A DNA stretch of 47,954 nt from a candidate division FCPU426 bacterium (GTDB lineage Bacteria > Oederibacteriota > PGYV01 > Palsa-1178): NCBI GenBank assembly GCA_003159495.1, contig PLPI01000145.1, positions 1-47,954 on the forward strand, read 5' to 3'. The translations under genes and the position numbers were made by a program. Positions 1 to 8,230 of the stretch are shown piece after piece. Numbering within the stretch: position 1 is the stretch's first letter; every line of letters starts with the position of its first letter. The notes below the pieces were generated by a model, which saw nothing but the letters and a program-made list of their open reading frames with translations, did no database searches and was not told where the DNA came from.

Positions 1-147
1 ATTTATGCCAGGGCGGTCAGGCCGCCCACGGTGCCGCAGAATACGGCGCGTTTAAGGCTCTCTGTGACGCTTGCCCATGACAGGGCCTCTTTATCTGCCG
101 CGGCCGGGAAAATAGCGGCAGCGGTTTCAAAGGCTGGAAAAGTTTGA
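1..147 (+). CDS. bioF: BioF C-terminal end (partial): 8-amino-7-oxononanoate synthase
   Basis: Frame 1 is open from the window edge to a TGA at 145-147. The 48 visible residues read RAVRPPTVPQNTARLRLSV then LAHDRASLSAAA, which matches the typical BioF C-terminus (an RPPTVP..TARLR segment followed by a terminal helix). BioF is the PLP enzyme that condenses pimeloyl-ACP with alanine in biotin synthesis. Its stop overlaps the TTG start of the next gene (TTGA), and the following genes are all biotin genes, so it is the upstream member of this operon. The N-terminal part with the PLP lysine lies outside the window. The identification rests on this short tail plus context. Confidence 0.85.
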   Translation: MYARAVRPPTVPQNTARLRLSVTLAHDRASLSAAAGKIAAAVSKAGKV

Positions 148-833
148 AAAGAAAAATAACGCTTGTATCGGGCTGGGGCGCCGGGCGGGGCGTATTTGAA
201 AGAATTGAAAAAAAACTTTCTGATGATTTTGATTTTGGCCACATTCCGTGGGAAAAATGTACAGGGAACAACGGATATGCGGCCGGATTTATAAAAAGTT
301 CCGGCAAAAAAACAATCATTATGGGCTGGTCCCTGGGCGGGCTTATTGCCATGCAAACTTCCCTTGAAATACCGGAGATGACAGCGGGGCTCGTGCTTAT
401 ATCATCAACCCCCAGGATGACCGCGGATGACGGTTATGAGGGCGCGCCGGCAAGACAGATAAAAGCAATGGCGGCCAGGCTGGAGAAATACAGGGAAGGC
501 GTCCTGGAGAGCTTCGCGGAAAAAACATTTGGCGGGAACGGCGCGGCCGTTGAAAAATATATGGAAGGGTCCGCGGGATTTGAGGGCGGTGAACTCAAGG
601 CCGGGCTTGAATACCTTGAAAAAACAGACATAAGGCAGCAGCTTGCCGGGATAAAAACGCCGGTTCTTATTATTCACGGCAGTCAGGACACTATCATCCC
701 GGTGAGTCAGGCCCGTTTTATGAATCAAAACATCAAAGCAAGCCGGATGACGCTGGTAGAGGCGCTCCACGGGCTGCCATATTCCATGCCGGATGCGGCA
801 ATTGAAATTATCAGGGGTTTTAAATGGATTTAA
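144..833 (+). CDS. BioH-like pimeloyl-ACP methyl ester esterase (alpha/beta hydrolase)
   Basis: A 229-residue alpha/beta hydrolase with a visible catalytic triad: Ser63 in the nucleophile elbow GWSLGG, Asp182 in HGSQDT, and His209 in the HGLPYS segment. The opening strand and oxyanion region (TLVSGWGAGRGVF) resemble the BioH/BioG esterases that hydrolyse pimeloyl-ACP methyl ester after the BioC/Fab cycle. It sits exactly where such an esterase is needed, between bioF and bioC, overlapping both. The start is TTG, overlapping the bioF stop, which implies translational coupling; no strong Shine-Dalgarno is visible. It could belong to BioH, BioG or another of the non-homologous esterase classes; I cannot separate these by eye, so no symbol is given. 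Confidence 0.8.
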   Translation: MKRKITLVSGWGAGRGVFERIEKKLSDDFDFGHIPWEKCTGNNGYAAGFIKSSGKKTIIMGWSLGGLIAMQTSLEIPEMTAGLVLISSTPRMTADDGYEGAPARQIKAMAARLEKYREGVLESFAEKTFGGNGAAVEKYMEGSAGFEGGELKAGLEYLEKTDIRQQLAGIKTPVLIIHGSQDTIIPVSQARFMNQNIKASRMTLVEALHGLPYSMPDAAIEIIRGFKWI

Positions 834-1561
834 AAAAAATAAAGGATCAGGCACGGCATAATTTTTCCAGGGCTGCTGATGTTTACGCAGATTATGCGGG
901 CGTCCAGAAGCAGGCCGCTGATATCCTGATTGCGATGATATCCGGGGAAAATACCGATTCTGTGCTGGATATTGGAAGCGGAACTGGATTTTTGACCGGA
1001 AAATTAATGGCAAAAGAGGTCACTGGCGTGGATTTTGCGGAAGGCATGGTAAGCATCTGCAGGCAGAACTGGCCGGACCACAAATTTGTCTGCGAGGACG
1101 CTGAAAAATTCGACCCTGGCCGCAGTTTTGACGCTGTGGTCTCCAATTTTACATTTCAATGGCTCTCGGATCTGCCGTCGGCCATGGCGCGGTTTTACGG
1201 GTGGGTGAAAGAGGGCGGTATTTTTGCCTTCAGCGCGCCGGTTAAAGGGTCGTTAAAGGAACTGAAATCCATTTCCGGTTCTTTCCACGAATTTCCGGAC
1301 GAGGGCGCAATGCTAAAGGGGATGCCGGGGGCGGAAAAATTACAGATAAAGGAAATGACGGCCTGGTATGAAACGCCTGTCGAGGCCGTGAAATCCATAA
1401 AAAATATAGGCGCAAATTATTCATCCGCGGAAAATGACGGAAAAAAAATAACGCGCGCAGGCCTGAATGATTACCGGGAAAAATACGGCAGCAGGGAAGG
1501 CAGATACCCGGTAACTTACAGGGTGCTTTTTGCGGTAATAAGAAAAGGCGGGGTCAAATGA
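824..1561 (+). CDS. bioC: BioC malonyl-ACP O-methyltransferase
   Basis: This 245-residue class I SAM methyltransferase has the SAM-binding motif I VLDIGSGTGFLTGKL at about residues 47-61 and the acidic motif II GVDFAEGM. The N-terminal YADYAGVQKQAADIL is typical of BioC (x-Y-x-x-x-A-x-x-Q-x-x-A-x-x-L). BioC methylates the free carboxyl of malonyl-ACP so that fatty-acid enzymes can build the pimeloyl chain; the neighbouring BioH-like esterase later removes the methyl group. The gene starts 10 bp inside the preceding gene and ends with an ATGA overlap onto bioD. Length is close to the family norm of about 250 residues. Confidence 0.9.
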   Translation: MDLKKIKDQARHNFSRAADVYADYAGVQKQAADILIAMISGENTDSVLDIGSGTGFLTGKLMAKEVTGVDFAEGMVSICRQNWPDHKFVCEDAEKFDPGRSFDAVVSNFTFQWLSDLPSAMARFYGWVKEGGIFAFSAPVKGSLKELKSISGSFHEFPDEGAMLKGMPGAEKLQIKEMTAWYETPVEAVKSIKNIGANYSSAENDGKKITRAGLNDYREKYGSREGRYPVTYRVLFAVIRKGGVK

Positions 1562-2274
1562 GAAAAGGATTTTTTGTCACAGCCACCGGGACGGACGCGG
1601 GGAAGACTGTTTTTACGGCCGGGGTGCTGGCCATGCTGCTGGAAAAAGGCGTCGATGCCGCGCCTGTAAAAGCAGTGCAGACAGGCATGGAAAATTCAAA
1701 GATATCGCCGGATTTGAAGGTGATTTTCAGCCTTTCGGGATTTAAACCCGCGGAAAAAGAAATTGGTTTCATGCAGCCTTTTACCTATTTAAAACCATGT
1801 TCGCCGCACCTCGCGGCCGAGCTTGATAATAAACGTCCGGCGGCGGTTGACGGAATAGAAAAAGCCGTTGAAAAACTTTACAAAAGCCATGAAGCCGTTG
1901 TTGTTGAGGGAGCGGGCGGCCTGCTCGTTCCGGTGGACAGAAAAAAAAGGATATATATGGCTGATATTATCAAGGCGCTGGATTTGCCTGTTATACTTGT
2001 TTCCCCGTCCGGGCTCGGGGCCGTGAGCAGCTGCTGCCTTAACATAGAGGCTTTAAAAAGCAGGGGGATAAAAATTGCGGGTTTTGTGCTTAACGATATC
2101 GGGCCAAAGAGCAGGGACGGTTATATTGAAAAAGACAACGCCCGTGTCATAAGGGAATTTTCCGGGGCCGGATACCTTGGCACTCTTGCCCGCATAAAAA
2201 ATATGAACAGAAAAAATCTTCTGAAGGCATGTTCTTCCATGGATGGGTTAAAAAAATTAATTGACGGGGTATGA
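1558..2274 (+). CDS. bioD: BioD dethiobiotin synthetase
   Basis: BioD closes the ureido ring of dethiobiotin from 7,8-diaminononanoate, CO2 and ATP. The 238-residue protein begins with the P-loop GTDAGKT (residues 11-17), has the substrate-lysine region VKAVQTGM, and carries the VVVEGAGGLLVPV motif in the middle, all diagnostic for BioD. The start codon overlaps the bioC stop (ATGA). The fixed gene order bioC-bioD-bioA and the tight packing support one polycistronic transcript. bioB is not in this window. Confidence 0.95.
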   Translation: MRKGFFVTATGTDAGKTVFTAGVLAMLLEKGVDAAPVKAVQTGMENSKISPDLKVIFSLSGFKPAEKEIGFMQPFTYLKPCSPHLAAELDNKRPAAVDGIEKAVEKLYKSHEAVVVEGAGGLLVPVDRKKRIYMADIIKALDLPVILVSPSGLGAVSSCCLNIEALKSRGIKIAGFVLNDIGPKSRDGYIEKDNARVIREFSGAGYLGTLARIKNMNRKNLLKACSSMDGLKKLIDGV

Positions 2275-2275
2275 T

Positions 2276-3589
2276 ATGGACAGAAAAAAGATACGCGGGG
2301 CCGATTTAAAGAATGTCTGGCACCCTTACACGAACACAGACGAATTTGAGGACTCTGATTTTCCGGTGATTGGCAGGGCGAAGGGATCTTATTTTTATGA
2401 TGTCAACGGAAAAAAATACCTGGACGCGATAGCGTCATGGTGGTGCGTGAACCTGGGCCATTCAAGGCCGGAGATAATAGCGGCTGTAAAAAAACAGGCG
2501 GGACGGCTCCAGCATGTCATACTAGGCGGCCTTACGCATGAAAAAGAGGCTATGCTGGCGGAAAAGCTTGTGGAGATAACGCCCGAAGGGCTCAACCACT
2601 GTTTTTTCTGCGGCGACGGAGCCTCTGCGGTTGAGGCGTCACTGCGCATGTGCCTGCAGTACTGGGAAAACAACGGAGAAAAAAAGAGGAAAAAATTCAT
2701 AAGCCTGGAGGACGGCTACCACGGCGACACGCTCGGCGCCGTGAGCGTGGGGTTCGTGGAGGAGTTCCACAGGGAACTTAAAGGGGCGCTGAATGAAAAT
2801 TACGCGGCAGAGTCGCCCCATTGCGCATTGTGTAAGTACGGAAAAAAACCGGATTCATGCGGGATTGAATGTTTTGAGTCGATGGAAAAGGTAATGGCGG
2901 CCCATCACGCCGAAACAGCCGCGGTGATTGTCGAGCCGCTGTGCCAGGGGTCGGCGGGGATGCGCATATACCCGTTGGAATACCTGAAGCGGCTCAGAAA
3001 ATTGTGCGACAGGTACGGGCTTCTTCTGATTGCCGACGAAATTGCGGTCGGGTTCGGCAGGACGGGTGAAATGTTCGCGTGCGAAAAGGCTGGAATTGTT
3101 CCGGATATTATGACGCTCGGAAAGGGCATGACGGCGGGATACCTGCCAATGAGCGCCTCCGTTGTGACGGATAAAATATATGACAGCTTCAGAAACGGGA
3201 AAACTTTTTTTTACGGCCATACTTTTTCCGGAAATCCCATTACTGCGGCGGCCGCGCTCGAGGCGGTGGGGCTGTACAAAAAACTTGATATAATAGAAAA
3301 GATCAAACCGCTCTCAAAAATATTAAGAGATGAGATGGCATCCGCGGCCGGCCTGCTTGGGGGCTGCTTTTTTAACTCGCTGGGTATGATAGCCATGATG
3401 CATATACCCGAAAAAGAGGGCGGGGCAAAAAGGGCGAAGCTTGCGGCGCAAAAAGCGCGCGAGGCCGGGGTATTCTTAAGGCCGCTGGGGCCGGTGCTTT
3501 ACGTCTGGCCGCCGCTTACTGTCTCTGAAAACGAGTTAAGGGAAATATTCAGGGTATTGAAAAAAGTCCTGCTGGCCGCCCGGGAATAA
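2276..3589 (+). CDS. bioA: BioA adenosylmethionine-8-amino-7-oxononanoate aminotransferase
   Basis: A class III (fold type I) PLP aminotransferase of 437 residues. It shows the BioA-type N-terminus (VWHPYT), the ASWWCVNLGH substrate-binding segment, the PLP phosphate loop (GDGASAVEASL), IADEIAVGFGRTG with the cofactor Asp, and the Schiff-base lysine in TLGKGMTAGY at about residue 283. It converts KAPA to DAPA with SAM as amino donor. The frame stays open to a TTG at 2261, but the ATG at 2276, one base after the bioD stop, is the likelier start. It ends the biotin operon; a repeat-rich gap without genes follows. Confidence 0.93.
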   Translation: MDRKKIRGADLKNVWHPYTNTDEFEDSDFPVIGRAKGSYFYDVNGKKYLDAIASWWCVNLGHSRPEIIAAVKKQAGRLQHVILGGLTHEKEAMLAEKLVEITPEGLNHCFFCGDGASAVEASLRMCLQYWENNGEKKRKKFISLEDGYHGDTLGAVSVGFVEEFHRELKGALNENYAAESPHCALCKYGKKPDSCGIECFESMEKVMAAHHAETAAVIVEPLCQGSAGMRIYPLEYLKRLRKLCDRYGLLLIADEIAVGFGRTGEMFACEKAGIVPDIMTLGKGMTAGYLPMSASVVTDKIYDSFRNGKTFFYGHTFSGNPITAAAALEAVGLYKKLDIIEKIKPLSKILRDEMASAAGLLGGCFFNSLGMIAMMHIPEKEGGAKRAKLAAQKAREAGVFLRPLGPVLYVWPPLTVSENELREIFRVLKKVLLAARE

Positions 3590-3645
3590 AACCACATTTT
3601 TCGTTCTGTAGAGCCGCCGCTTGCTGCGGCTAAAACGGGCGGTTT

Positions 3646-3880
3646 GCCGCGCTTTGTTTTGTTCCCGTATGGGCTCGACCTGTGTCGGCCCGAACCTGCT
3701 CCATACCACAGCCGTGCCCGGCTTGCCGTGCAGACGGAACTTTTTTACGGCCGTCGTCCGAAGTTTAGCTTGAGGCAGACCCGAAGAAAGAACGTTGACA
3801 TTAAAGTTTCACCTTAACTTAACTGACACAGTAGTTATTGTTGGACGACTGGCCATAAAAAAGTCCCGCCCGCCCGGCAC
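3646..3880 (+). repeat. Dispersed ~235 bp hairpin repeat, copy 1
   Basis: This non-coding block is repeated in the same orientation at 4734-4970, with roughly 80-85% identity by eye. It starts with GCCGCGCTTTGTTTTGTTCC. A first short hairpin pairs GGGC..CGAC with GTCG..GCCC (about 3671-3690). A long inverted repeat then pairs 3736-3759 with 3843-3867 around a conserved ~83 nt interior. It makes up most of the 392 bp gap between bioA and the next gene. No ORF in it looks real. Confidence 0.8.
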
Positions 3881-3922
3881 AAGGTTTATCTGCATTTTTC
3901 CAGATTCAATCAATATGCGCGC

Positions 3923-3951
3923 TTGAAGATTTACCCGATATTATATATAAT
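3923..3951 (+). promoter_or_regulatory. Sigma70-type promoter for the secreted orphan gene
   Basis: TTGAAG (3923-3928), a 17 bp spacer and TATAAT (3946-3951) lie about 30 bp upstream of the ATG at 3982. A Shine-Dalgarno GGGAGG lies in between. Confidence 0.7.
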
Positions 3952-3981
3952 TACCTGTAACAAAGTTACAGGGAGGTTGAA

Positions 3982-4719
3982 ATGAAAAATAAACTGGTTT
4001 TTATTTTTCTGACTCTTCTTATTATAATACCCGCGGGGCTGTCGGCCGGAATGATAAAGGGCAGCCAGTATGATACGGCCGTCAAATACGCGGATAAGGA
4101 CGAGTCGCCCGTGGTATTTTTTGATCCGGGAAGCGGGGACGCAAAAGGGTACATACTTTACGCCGATTTAAACGCCTCAGGGGAAAATGAGATGGTAATA
4201 CCCTACAGGATACATAAAACAGATGATGCAATAGAGGATAAGGCTGATATTTACAGGCAGACCCTTTCAGTGGATGTGGTATCCGCGGGAAAGAAATTCA
4301 GGGGTATGATGTCGGTTGACCTGGCCTACAGCTACACTCCCAGGGTATACCTTACAGCAGATAAAATAAGCGAAAACGAACTGCCGAAGGTTTTTTTGAT
4401 GGTGAATGACGGTGTGGACAAGAAATCCAAAAAGATGACCCTTATGTACTCAAGTTACGACAAAAAGGACAAAGCCAGGGAGCAGAAGATATTCGAGACG
4501 GATAAAATGCCGTGGGAGCTGATTCTTTACCAGTTTGACCCGTCCATCCCGACAATAACGGAGTTTGACATCAATTACGAGCAGAACTATGGAAAATATT
4601 ACATAAAGCCGCTGGACGACCCGTCCAAATCCGTGCGCGTCCCGCCGGCCTCAATGAAAAAATTCGAGGACGCCCTCAAAGACGCAAGGCACGACATATT
4701 TTTTGAATACGACGAATAA
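3982..4719 (+). CDS. Secreted protein of unknown function
   Basis: I do not recognise the family. The 245-residue product starts with a clear Sec signal peptide (MKNKLVFIFLTLLIIIPAG, cleavage likely near LSAG). The rest is hydrophilic, rich in Lys, Asp and Tyr, with no cysteines that stand out and no membrane segment, so a periplasmic or extracellular beta-rich protein is likely. A strong Shine-Dalgarno (AGGGAGGTTGAA) and its own promoter at 3923-3951 suggest an independent unit. The gene is framed by two direct copies of the same ~235 bp repeat, so it may have arrived or been shuffled together with them. No function is inferred. Confidence 0.85.
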   Translation: MKNKLVFIFLTLLIIIPAGLSAGMIKGSQYDTAVKYADKDESPVVFFDPGSGDAKGYILYADLNASGENEMVIPYRIHKTDDAIEDKADIYRQTLSVDVVSAGKKFRGMMSVDLAYSYTPRVYLTADKISENELPKVFLMVNDGVDKKSKKMTLMYSSYDKKDKAREQKIFETDKMPWELILYQFDPSIPTITEFDINYEQNYGKYYIKPLDDPSKSVRVPPASMKKFEDALKDARHDIFFEYDE

Positions 4720-4733
4720 TTATAAAACAGTAT

Positions 4734-4970
4734 GCCGCGCTTTGTTTTGTTCCTGTAGGGGCCGCCTCACATGGCGGCCCGAACCTGCTCCAAACCACAG
4801 CCGTGCCGGGTTTGCCTTAGCTGGCGGAACTTTTTTACGGCCGTCGTCCGAAGTTTGGCTTGAGGCAGACCCGGAGGAAGAACGTTGACATTAAAGTTTT
4901 ACCTTATCTTAACTGACACGGTAGTTATTGTTGGACGCCCGGCCATAAAAAAGTTCCGCCAGCTAAGGCC
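4734..4970 (+). repeat. Dispersed ~235 bp hairpin repeat, copy 2
   Basis: Second copy of the block at 3646-3880, same orientation. Here the short hairpin is perfect (GGGCCGCC pairs with GGCGGCCC around 4749-4770). The long arms are better preserved than in copy 1: 4817-4849 pairs with 4933-4966, each beginning at its outer end with TTAGCTGGCGGAACTTTTTT. The short-hairpin stem differs from copy 1 on both sides in a way that keeps pairing. It lies between the convergent genes at 3982-4719 and 5003-5617 and could also act as a terminator. Confidence 0.8.
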
Positions 4971-5002
4971 CGGTAAAATACCATATTGTTTTATCGGTTT
5001 TT

Positions 5003-5617
5003 TTAAAATAATTCCGTTTTTAAATCCTCGAGGAACGTCCCCTTGAAATTTCTCGTCTTCACCTTCTCGATAACCCACGTGCTCCACATGTCGGCGTAGT
5101 GAATCAATAATGTCAGCGGATAGGGGTCGCTTTTTATGTCGTCCCATGACGGCACAAAAGGGCCGTCGTGGTATGCAATGGCCTGAAGCTCGTCCTGGGT
5201 GAGGTCGACAAATTTTGATATCAGCAGGGCCGATTTGTGGCCTCCTCCGAAACCCAGCTGTTTTGTGTTCCAGAAATAAGGCTGCCTGTCCGACGTCGCG
5301 GTGTTGTTTTTGTCGTATGTCTGGTTGCCGAAACCGTCCGTTACCTTGTGCGCGTCGTGGAAAAGCGCGCACAGTATCACAGACTCCTCGCTTTTGTCAG
5401 GCATCAGGGTTTCCCTTAGTTTCAGCGCCAGCTTTGCCACGCCGACCTGATGTATCAAAAGGCCGCCTTCAACGCATAAATGGTATTTTGTCGAGGCAGG
5501 TGCCTTAAAAAGGCCGTGTTTTTCAAGATAAGACGCGAGCTCCCTTACCCCTTTTCGGGACGAAATTCTGGCCAGAAGTTTCGAGTATTGTTCCATTGTT
5601 TTTTCAAAGTCAGCCAT
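5003..5617 (-). CDS. HD-domain phosphohydrolase-like protein
   Basis: The 204-residue cytosolic protein carries the HD metal-binding pattern: His56 (GGLLIHQVG), His87-Asp88 (ALFHDAHK), a later histidine (AIAYHDGPF) and an Asp in LLIHYADMW. HD proteins are metal-dependent phosphohydrolases acting on nucleotides or RNA; the substrate here cannot be read from sequence. The start ATG at 5617 has a strong Shine-Dalgarno (AAGGAGGT) and a promoter at 5645-5673. It is divergent from the ribonucleotide reductase locus, so a role in nucleotide metabolism is possible but is inference only. The HD motif is clear; the precise family is not. Confidence 0.82.
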   Translation of the reverse strand: MADFEKTMEQYSKLLARISSRKGVRELASYLEKHGLFKAPASTKYHLCVEGGLLIHQVGVAKLALKLRETLMPDKSEESVILCALFHDAHKVTDGFGNQTYDKNNTATSDRQPYFWNTKQLGFGGGHKSALLISKFVDLTQDELQAIAYHDGPFVPSWDDIKSDPYPLTLLIHYADMWSTWVIEKVKTRNFKGTFLEDLKTELF

Positions 5618-5644
5618 AAAAACCTCCTTATGAAAGTTAACGAC

Positions 5645-5673
5645 ATCATACTACACGGCGGGGCGTAAGTCAA
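5645..5673 (-). promoter_or_regulatory. Sigma70-type promoter for the HD-domain gene
   Basis: On the minus strand, TTGACT (5673-5668), a 17 bp spacer and TATGAT (5650-5645) precede the ATG at 5617. The rest of the 518 bp gap up to nrdD holds a repeated CTAACACTNTAACAA motif (5741-5755 and 5865-5879) and the nrdD control region. Confidence 0.65.
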
Positions 5674-5929
5674 AAGGCTAAAACTGTCCGCAGACCGGGC
5701 AAAAAAATAAATTAATATTGAAAAAATGTGTAAGCGCAGGCTAACACTGTAACAAGCGGGTACCCAAGCTGTGAAACTCGATTGCGGCCATAAAAACGTG
5801 AAAAACATATATAAATAAGGCGAAAAACAGCCTGTTAGTATATGCATTAAAAGGGATGGTTAAACTAACACTTTAACAAATTTGGTTTTGTGGAAAACAG
5901 GCGTGGTTATTGACCTTTTTAACTATAAT

Positions 5930-6030
5930 ATACAATATATAGCGTAAATACAGGGTTTTATATATTATAACATACAATATATGCCCTATTTTTTATCTTG
6001 ACAATTACCCATGACTACCATATATTGTGG
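5930..6030 (+). promoter_or_regulatory. Three NrdR-box-like sites upstream of nrdD
   Basis: Three 16-mers resemble the NrdR consensus (aCaCtATATaTaGtGt): ATACAATATATAGCGT at 5930-5945 (13 of 16), ATACAATATATGCCCT at 5972-5987 (weaker, about 10 of 16) and CTACCATATATTGTGG at 6015-6030. Start-to-start spacings are 42 and 43 bp, close to four helical turns. The third box covers the -10 of the first nrdD promoter. NrdR is the ATP/dATP-sensing repressor of ribonucleotide reductase genes and binds paired boxes set at whole helical turns. The nrdR gene is not in the window. Confidence 0.75.
5998..6026 (+). promoter_or_regulatory. nrdD promoter P1
   Basis: TTGACA (5998-6003), 17 bp, TATATT (6021-6026). 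The -10 lies inside the third NrdR-like box, so bound NrdR would block it. Confidence 0.75.
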
Positions 6031-6070
6031 CCAGGAAGAAAAAAAAATACAACATAAACGGGTTTGGGGA

Positions 6071-6099
6071 TTGACAATTACTAAAAAAACGACTAAAAT
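6071..6099 (+). promoter_or_regulatory. nrdD promoter P2
   Basis: TTGACA (6071-6076), 17 bp, TAAAAT (6094-6099), about 37 bp upstream of the nrdD ATG. It lies downstream of the NrdR-like boxes, so it may escape direct repression. Confidence 0.7.
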
Positions 6100-6135
6100 G
6101 CGCGCCTACAAATTTTTGAAGGAGGACCGGGAAAA

Positions 6136-8175
6136 ATGAATAAAGTGGCACACATTAGAAAAAGGGACGGCCGCATTGATGACTTTGACCAGGTTAAGAT
6201 AACCGAGGCGATATTCAAGGCTTTCAAGGCCAATAACAACTACGAGAGGGAAAAAGCAGACGTAATATCCGAGCAGGTTGCTTCCATTATAAATGTGGTA
6301 TATAAGGACGGCAAGATACCTTCGGTTGAAAACGTCCAGGACCTTGTGGAAACCACCCTTATCAACAACGGCATGACCAACATAGCCAAATCATACATCC
6401 TTTACCGCGACCAGCACGATAAAATGAGGGATGTAAAAAACCTGCTTAAGGATTCAACCACCCTTATCGACGATTATATAAGAAAGATAGACTGGAGGAT
6501 AAAGGAAAACTCAAATATGAGCTACTCGCTCCAGGGGCTCAACAACCACGTATCATCCATAATCACCTCGACATACTGGCTTAATAAGATTTACACCCCG
6601 GAAATCAGGCAGTCGCACAACGACGGCTCGATACATTTACACGATCTCGGCCTTCTTTCAGTTTACTGCTGCGGCTGGGATCTGCGCGACCTTCTTATGC
6701 AGGGCTTCGGCGGAGTCGAGGGCAAGATAGAATCCGCGCCGCCGACACATCTTGAGTCGGCTCTCGGGCAGATAGTGAATTTCTTCTACACGCTCCAGGG
6801 CGAGGCCGCGGGCGCCCAGGCTTTCGCAAATTTCGACACACTGCTGGCCCCTTTCATCCGTTACAACGAGCTTTCCTATGAGGAAGTAAAACGCTCCATG
6901 AGAAGGTTTATTTTCAATATGAACATTCCGACAAGGGTCGGGTTCCAGACGCCCTTCACAAATATCACCATGGATTTGACGGTGCCGGGAAACATGAAAG
7001 ATGAAGCCGTTATGATAGGCGGGGAGATAAAGGAAGAAACATACGGAGAGTTCCAGGAAGAGATGTCCATGATAAACCGCGCATTCGCCGAAGTCATGCT
7101 TGAGGGCGACTCAAAGGGGAGGATTTTCACCTTCCCGATCCCCACATATAATATCACCCGCGATTTTGACTGGGACAACGCCGAGCTTGACCCGGTCTGG
7201 GAGATGACGGCCAAATACGGCATACCTTATTTTGCCAATTTTGTAAATTCCGACATGAAACCCGAGGACGCGCGCTCAATGTGCTGCAGGCTGCGCCTGG
7301 ACAACAGGGAACTGAGAAAACGCGGAGGCGGACTTTTCGGCTCCAATCCGCTCACCGGCTCCATCGGCGTGGTCACCATAAACATGCCCAGGCTCGGATT
7401 TAAGTATAAGGGAAACAAGGAAGGCTTTATGGCGGAACTTTCATATCTCATGGACGTGGCCAAGGATTCCCTTGAAATAAAAAGAAAGATGCTTGAAAAG
7501 CTGACGGACCAGGGGCTTTATCCGTACTCGAAACATTATCTGGGCGCCATCAGGCAAAAGGAAGGGCTCTACTGGAAAAATCATTTTTCCACAATCGGCC
7601 TTATCGGGATGAACGAGTCCTGCATTAATTTTCTGGGCAAAGACATTACGACCGAAGACGGAAAGAATTTAACAATCGAAGTCCTGGAATTTATGCGGGA
7701 CAGGCTCATCGGATACCAGAATGACACAGGCAACCTCTTTAATCTTGAGGCTACGCCGGGCGAAGGCACATCATACAGGCTCGCGAAGATAGACAGGGAA
7801 AAATATCCCTCCATAAAAGCAATGGGGGCAAAAGAACCGTATTACACAAATTCCACACAGCTTCCCGTATTCCACACCAGGGATGTTTTCAGGGCGCTGG
7901 AGCACCAGGATCCGCTGCAGACGCGGTATACGGGCGGTACGGTTTTTCACATATTCCTCGGCGAAAGGCTCACTTCCATTGAGGCCACAAAATCACTTGT
8001 AAGGAAAGTCGCGGAGAGGTTCCATCTGCCTTATTATTCCATAACGCCGACATTCTCCGTGTGCCCGGTCCACGGTTATATAGCGGGCGAGCATTTTGAC
8101 TGCCCCGTATGCAGGGACGCGAAAGAGGAAGGGCTGAAAAAGGAAATTGAAAAACTCGAGGCGCAGCTGGCCTGA
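6136..8175 (+). CDS. nrdD: Anaerobic (class III) ribonucleotide reductase catalytic chain, without glycyl-radical domain
   Basis: The 679-residue chain reduces ribonucleoside triphosphates to deoxy forms without oxygen. An N-terminal ATP-cone (HIRKRDGRIDDFDQVKITEA) gives allosteric control. The barrel shows HLHDLGLLSVYCCGWDL, NMNIPTRVGFQTPF and CRLRLDNRELRKRGGGLFG. The C-terminus has a zinc-type CPVHG..CPVC pair (TFSVCPVHGY..DCPVCRDA) and then ends in a helix, KKEIEKLEAQLA. What normally follows in NrdD, the RVVGY glycyl-radical loop, is absent here and is encoded by the next gene in a different frame. The strong Shine-Dalgarno (GAAGGAGG) and two promoters mark an actively expressed gene. The stop is followed by 55 bp and a new ribosome site. 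Confidence 0.93.
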   Translation: MNKVAHIRKRDGRIDDFDQVKITEAIFKAFKANNNYEREKADVISEQVASIINVVYKDGKIPSVENVQDLVETTLINNGMTNIAKSYILYRDQHDKMRDVKNLLKDSTTLIDDYIRKIDWRIKENSNMSYSLQGLNNHVSSIITSTYWLNKIYTPEIRQSHNDGSIHLHDLGLLSVYCCGWDLRDLLMQGFGGVEGKIESAPPTHLESALGQIVNFFYTLQGEAAGAQAFANFDTLLAPFIRYNELSYEEVKRSMRRFIFNMNIPTRVGFQTPFTNITMDLTVPGNMKDEAVMIGGEIKEETYGEFQEEMSMINRAFAEVMLEGDSKGRIFTFPIPTYNITRDFDWDNAELDPVWEMTAKYGIPYFANFVNSDMKPEDARSMCCRLRLDNRELRKRGGGLFGSNPLTGSIGVVTINMPRLGFKYKGNKEGFMAELSYLMDVAKDSLEIKRKMLEKLTDQGLYPYSKHYLGAIRQKEGLYWKNHFSTIGLIGMNESCINFLGKDITTEDGKNLTIEVLEFMRDRLIGYQNDTGNLFNLEATPGEGTSYRLAKIDREKYPSIKAMGAKEPYYTNSTQLPVFHTRDVFRALEHQDPLQTRYTGGTVFHIFLGERLTSIEATKSLVRKVAERFHLPYYSITPTFSVCPVHGYIAGEHFDCPVCRDAKEEGLKKEIEKLEAQLA

Positions 8176-8230
8176 AAACAGGGCCGCCGCTAAAAAATAA
8201 AAAAATTCATATTTTCAAAAGGAGAAAAAA

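Noticed and set aside
4703-4888. A 61-codon frame running out of the secreted orphan gene into the repeat.
   Set aside because: It overlaps the 3' end of a real gene, has no ribosome site, and its body is the repeat, whose copy 1 does not keep the frame.
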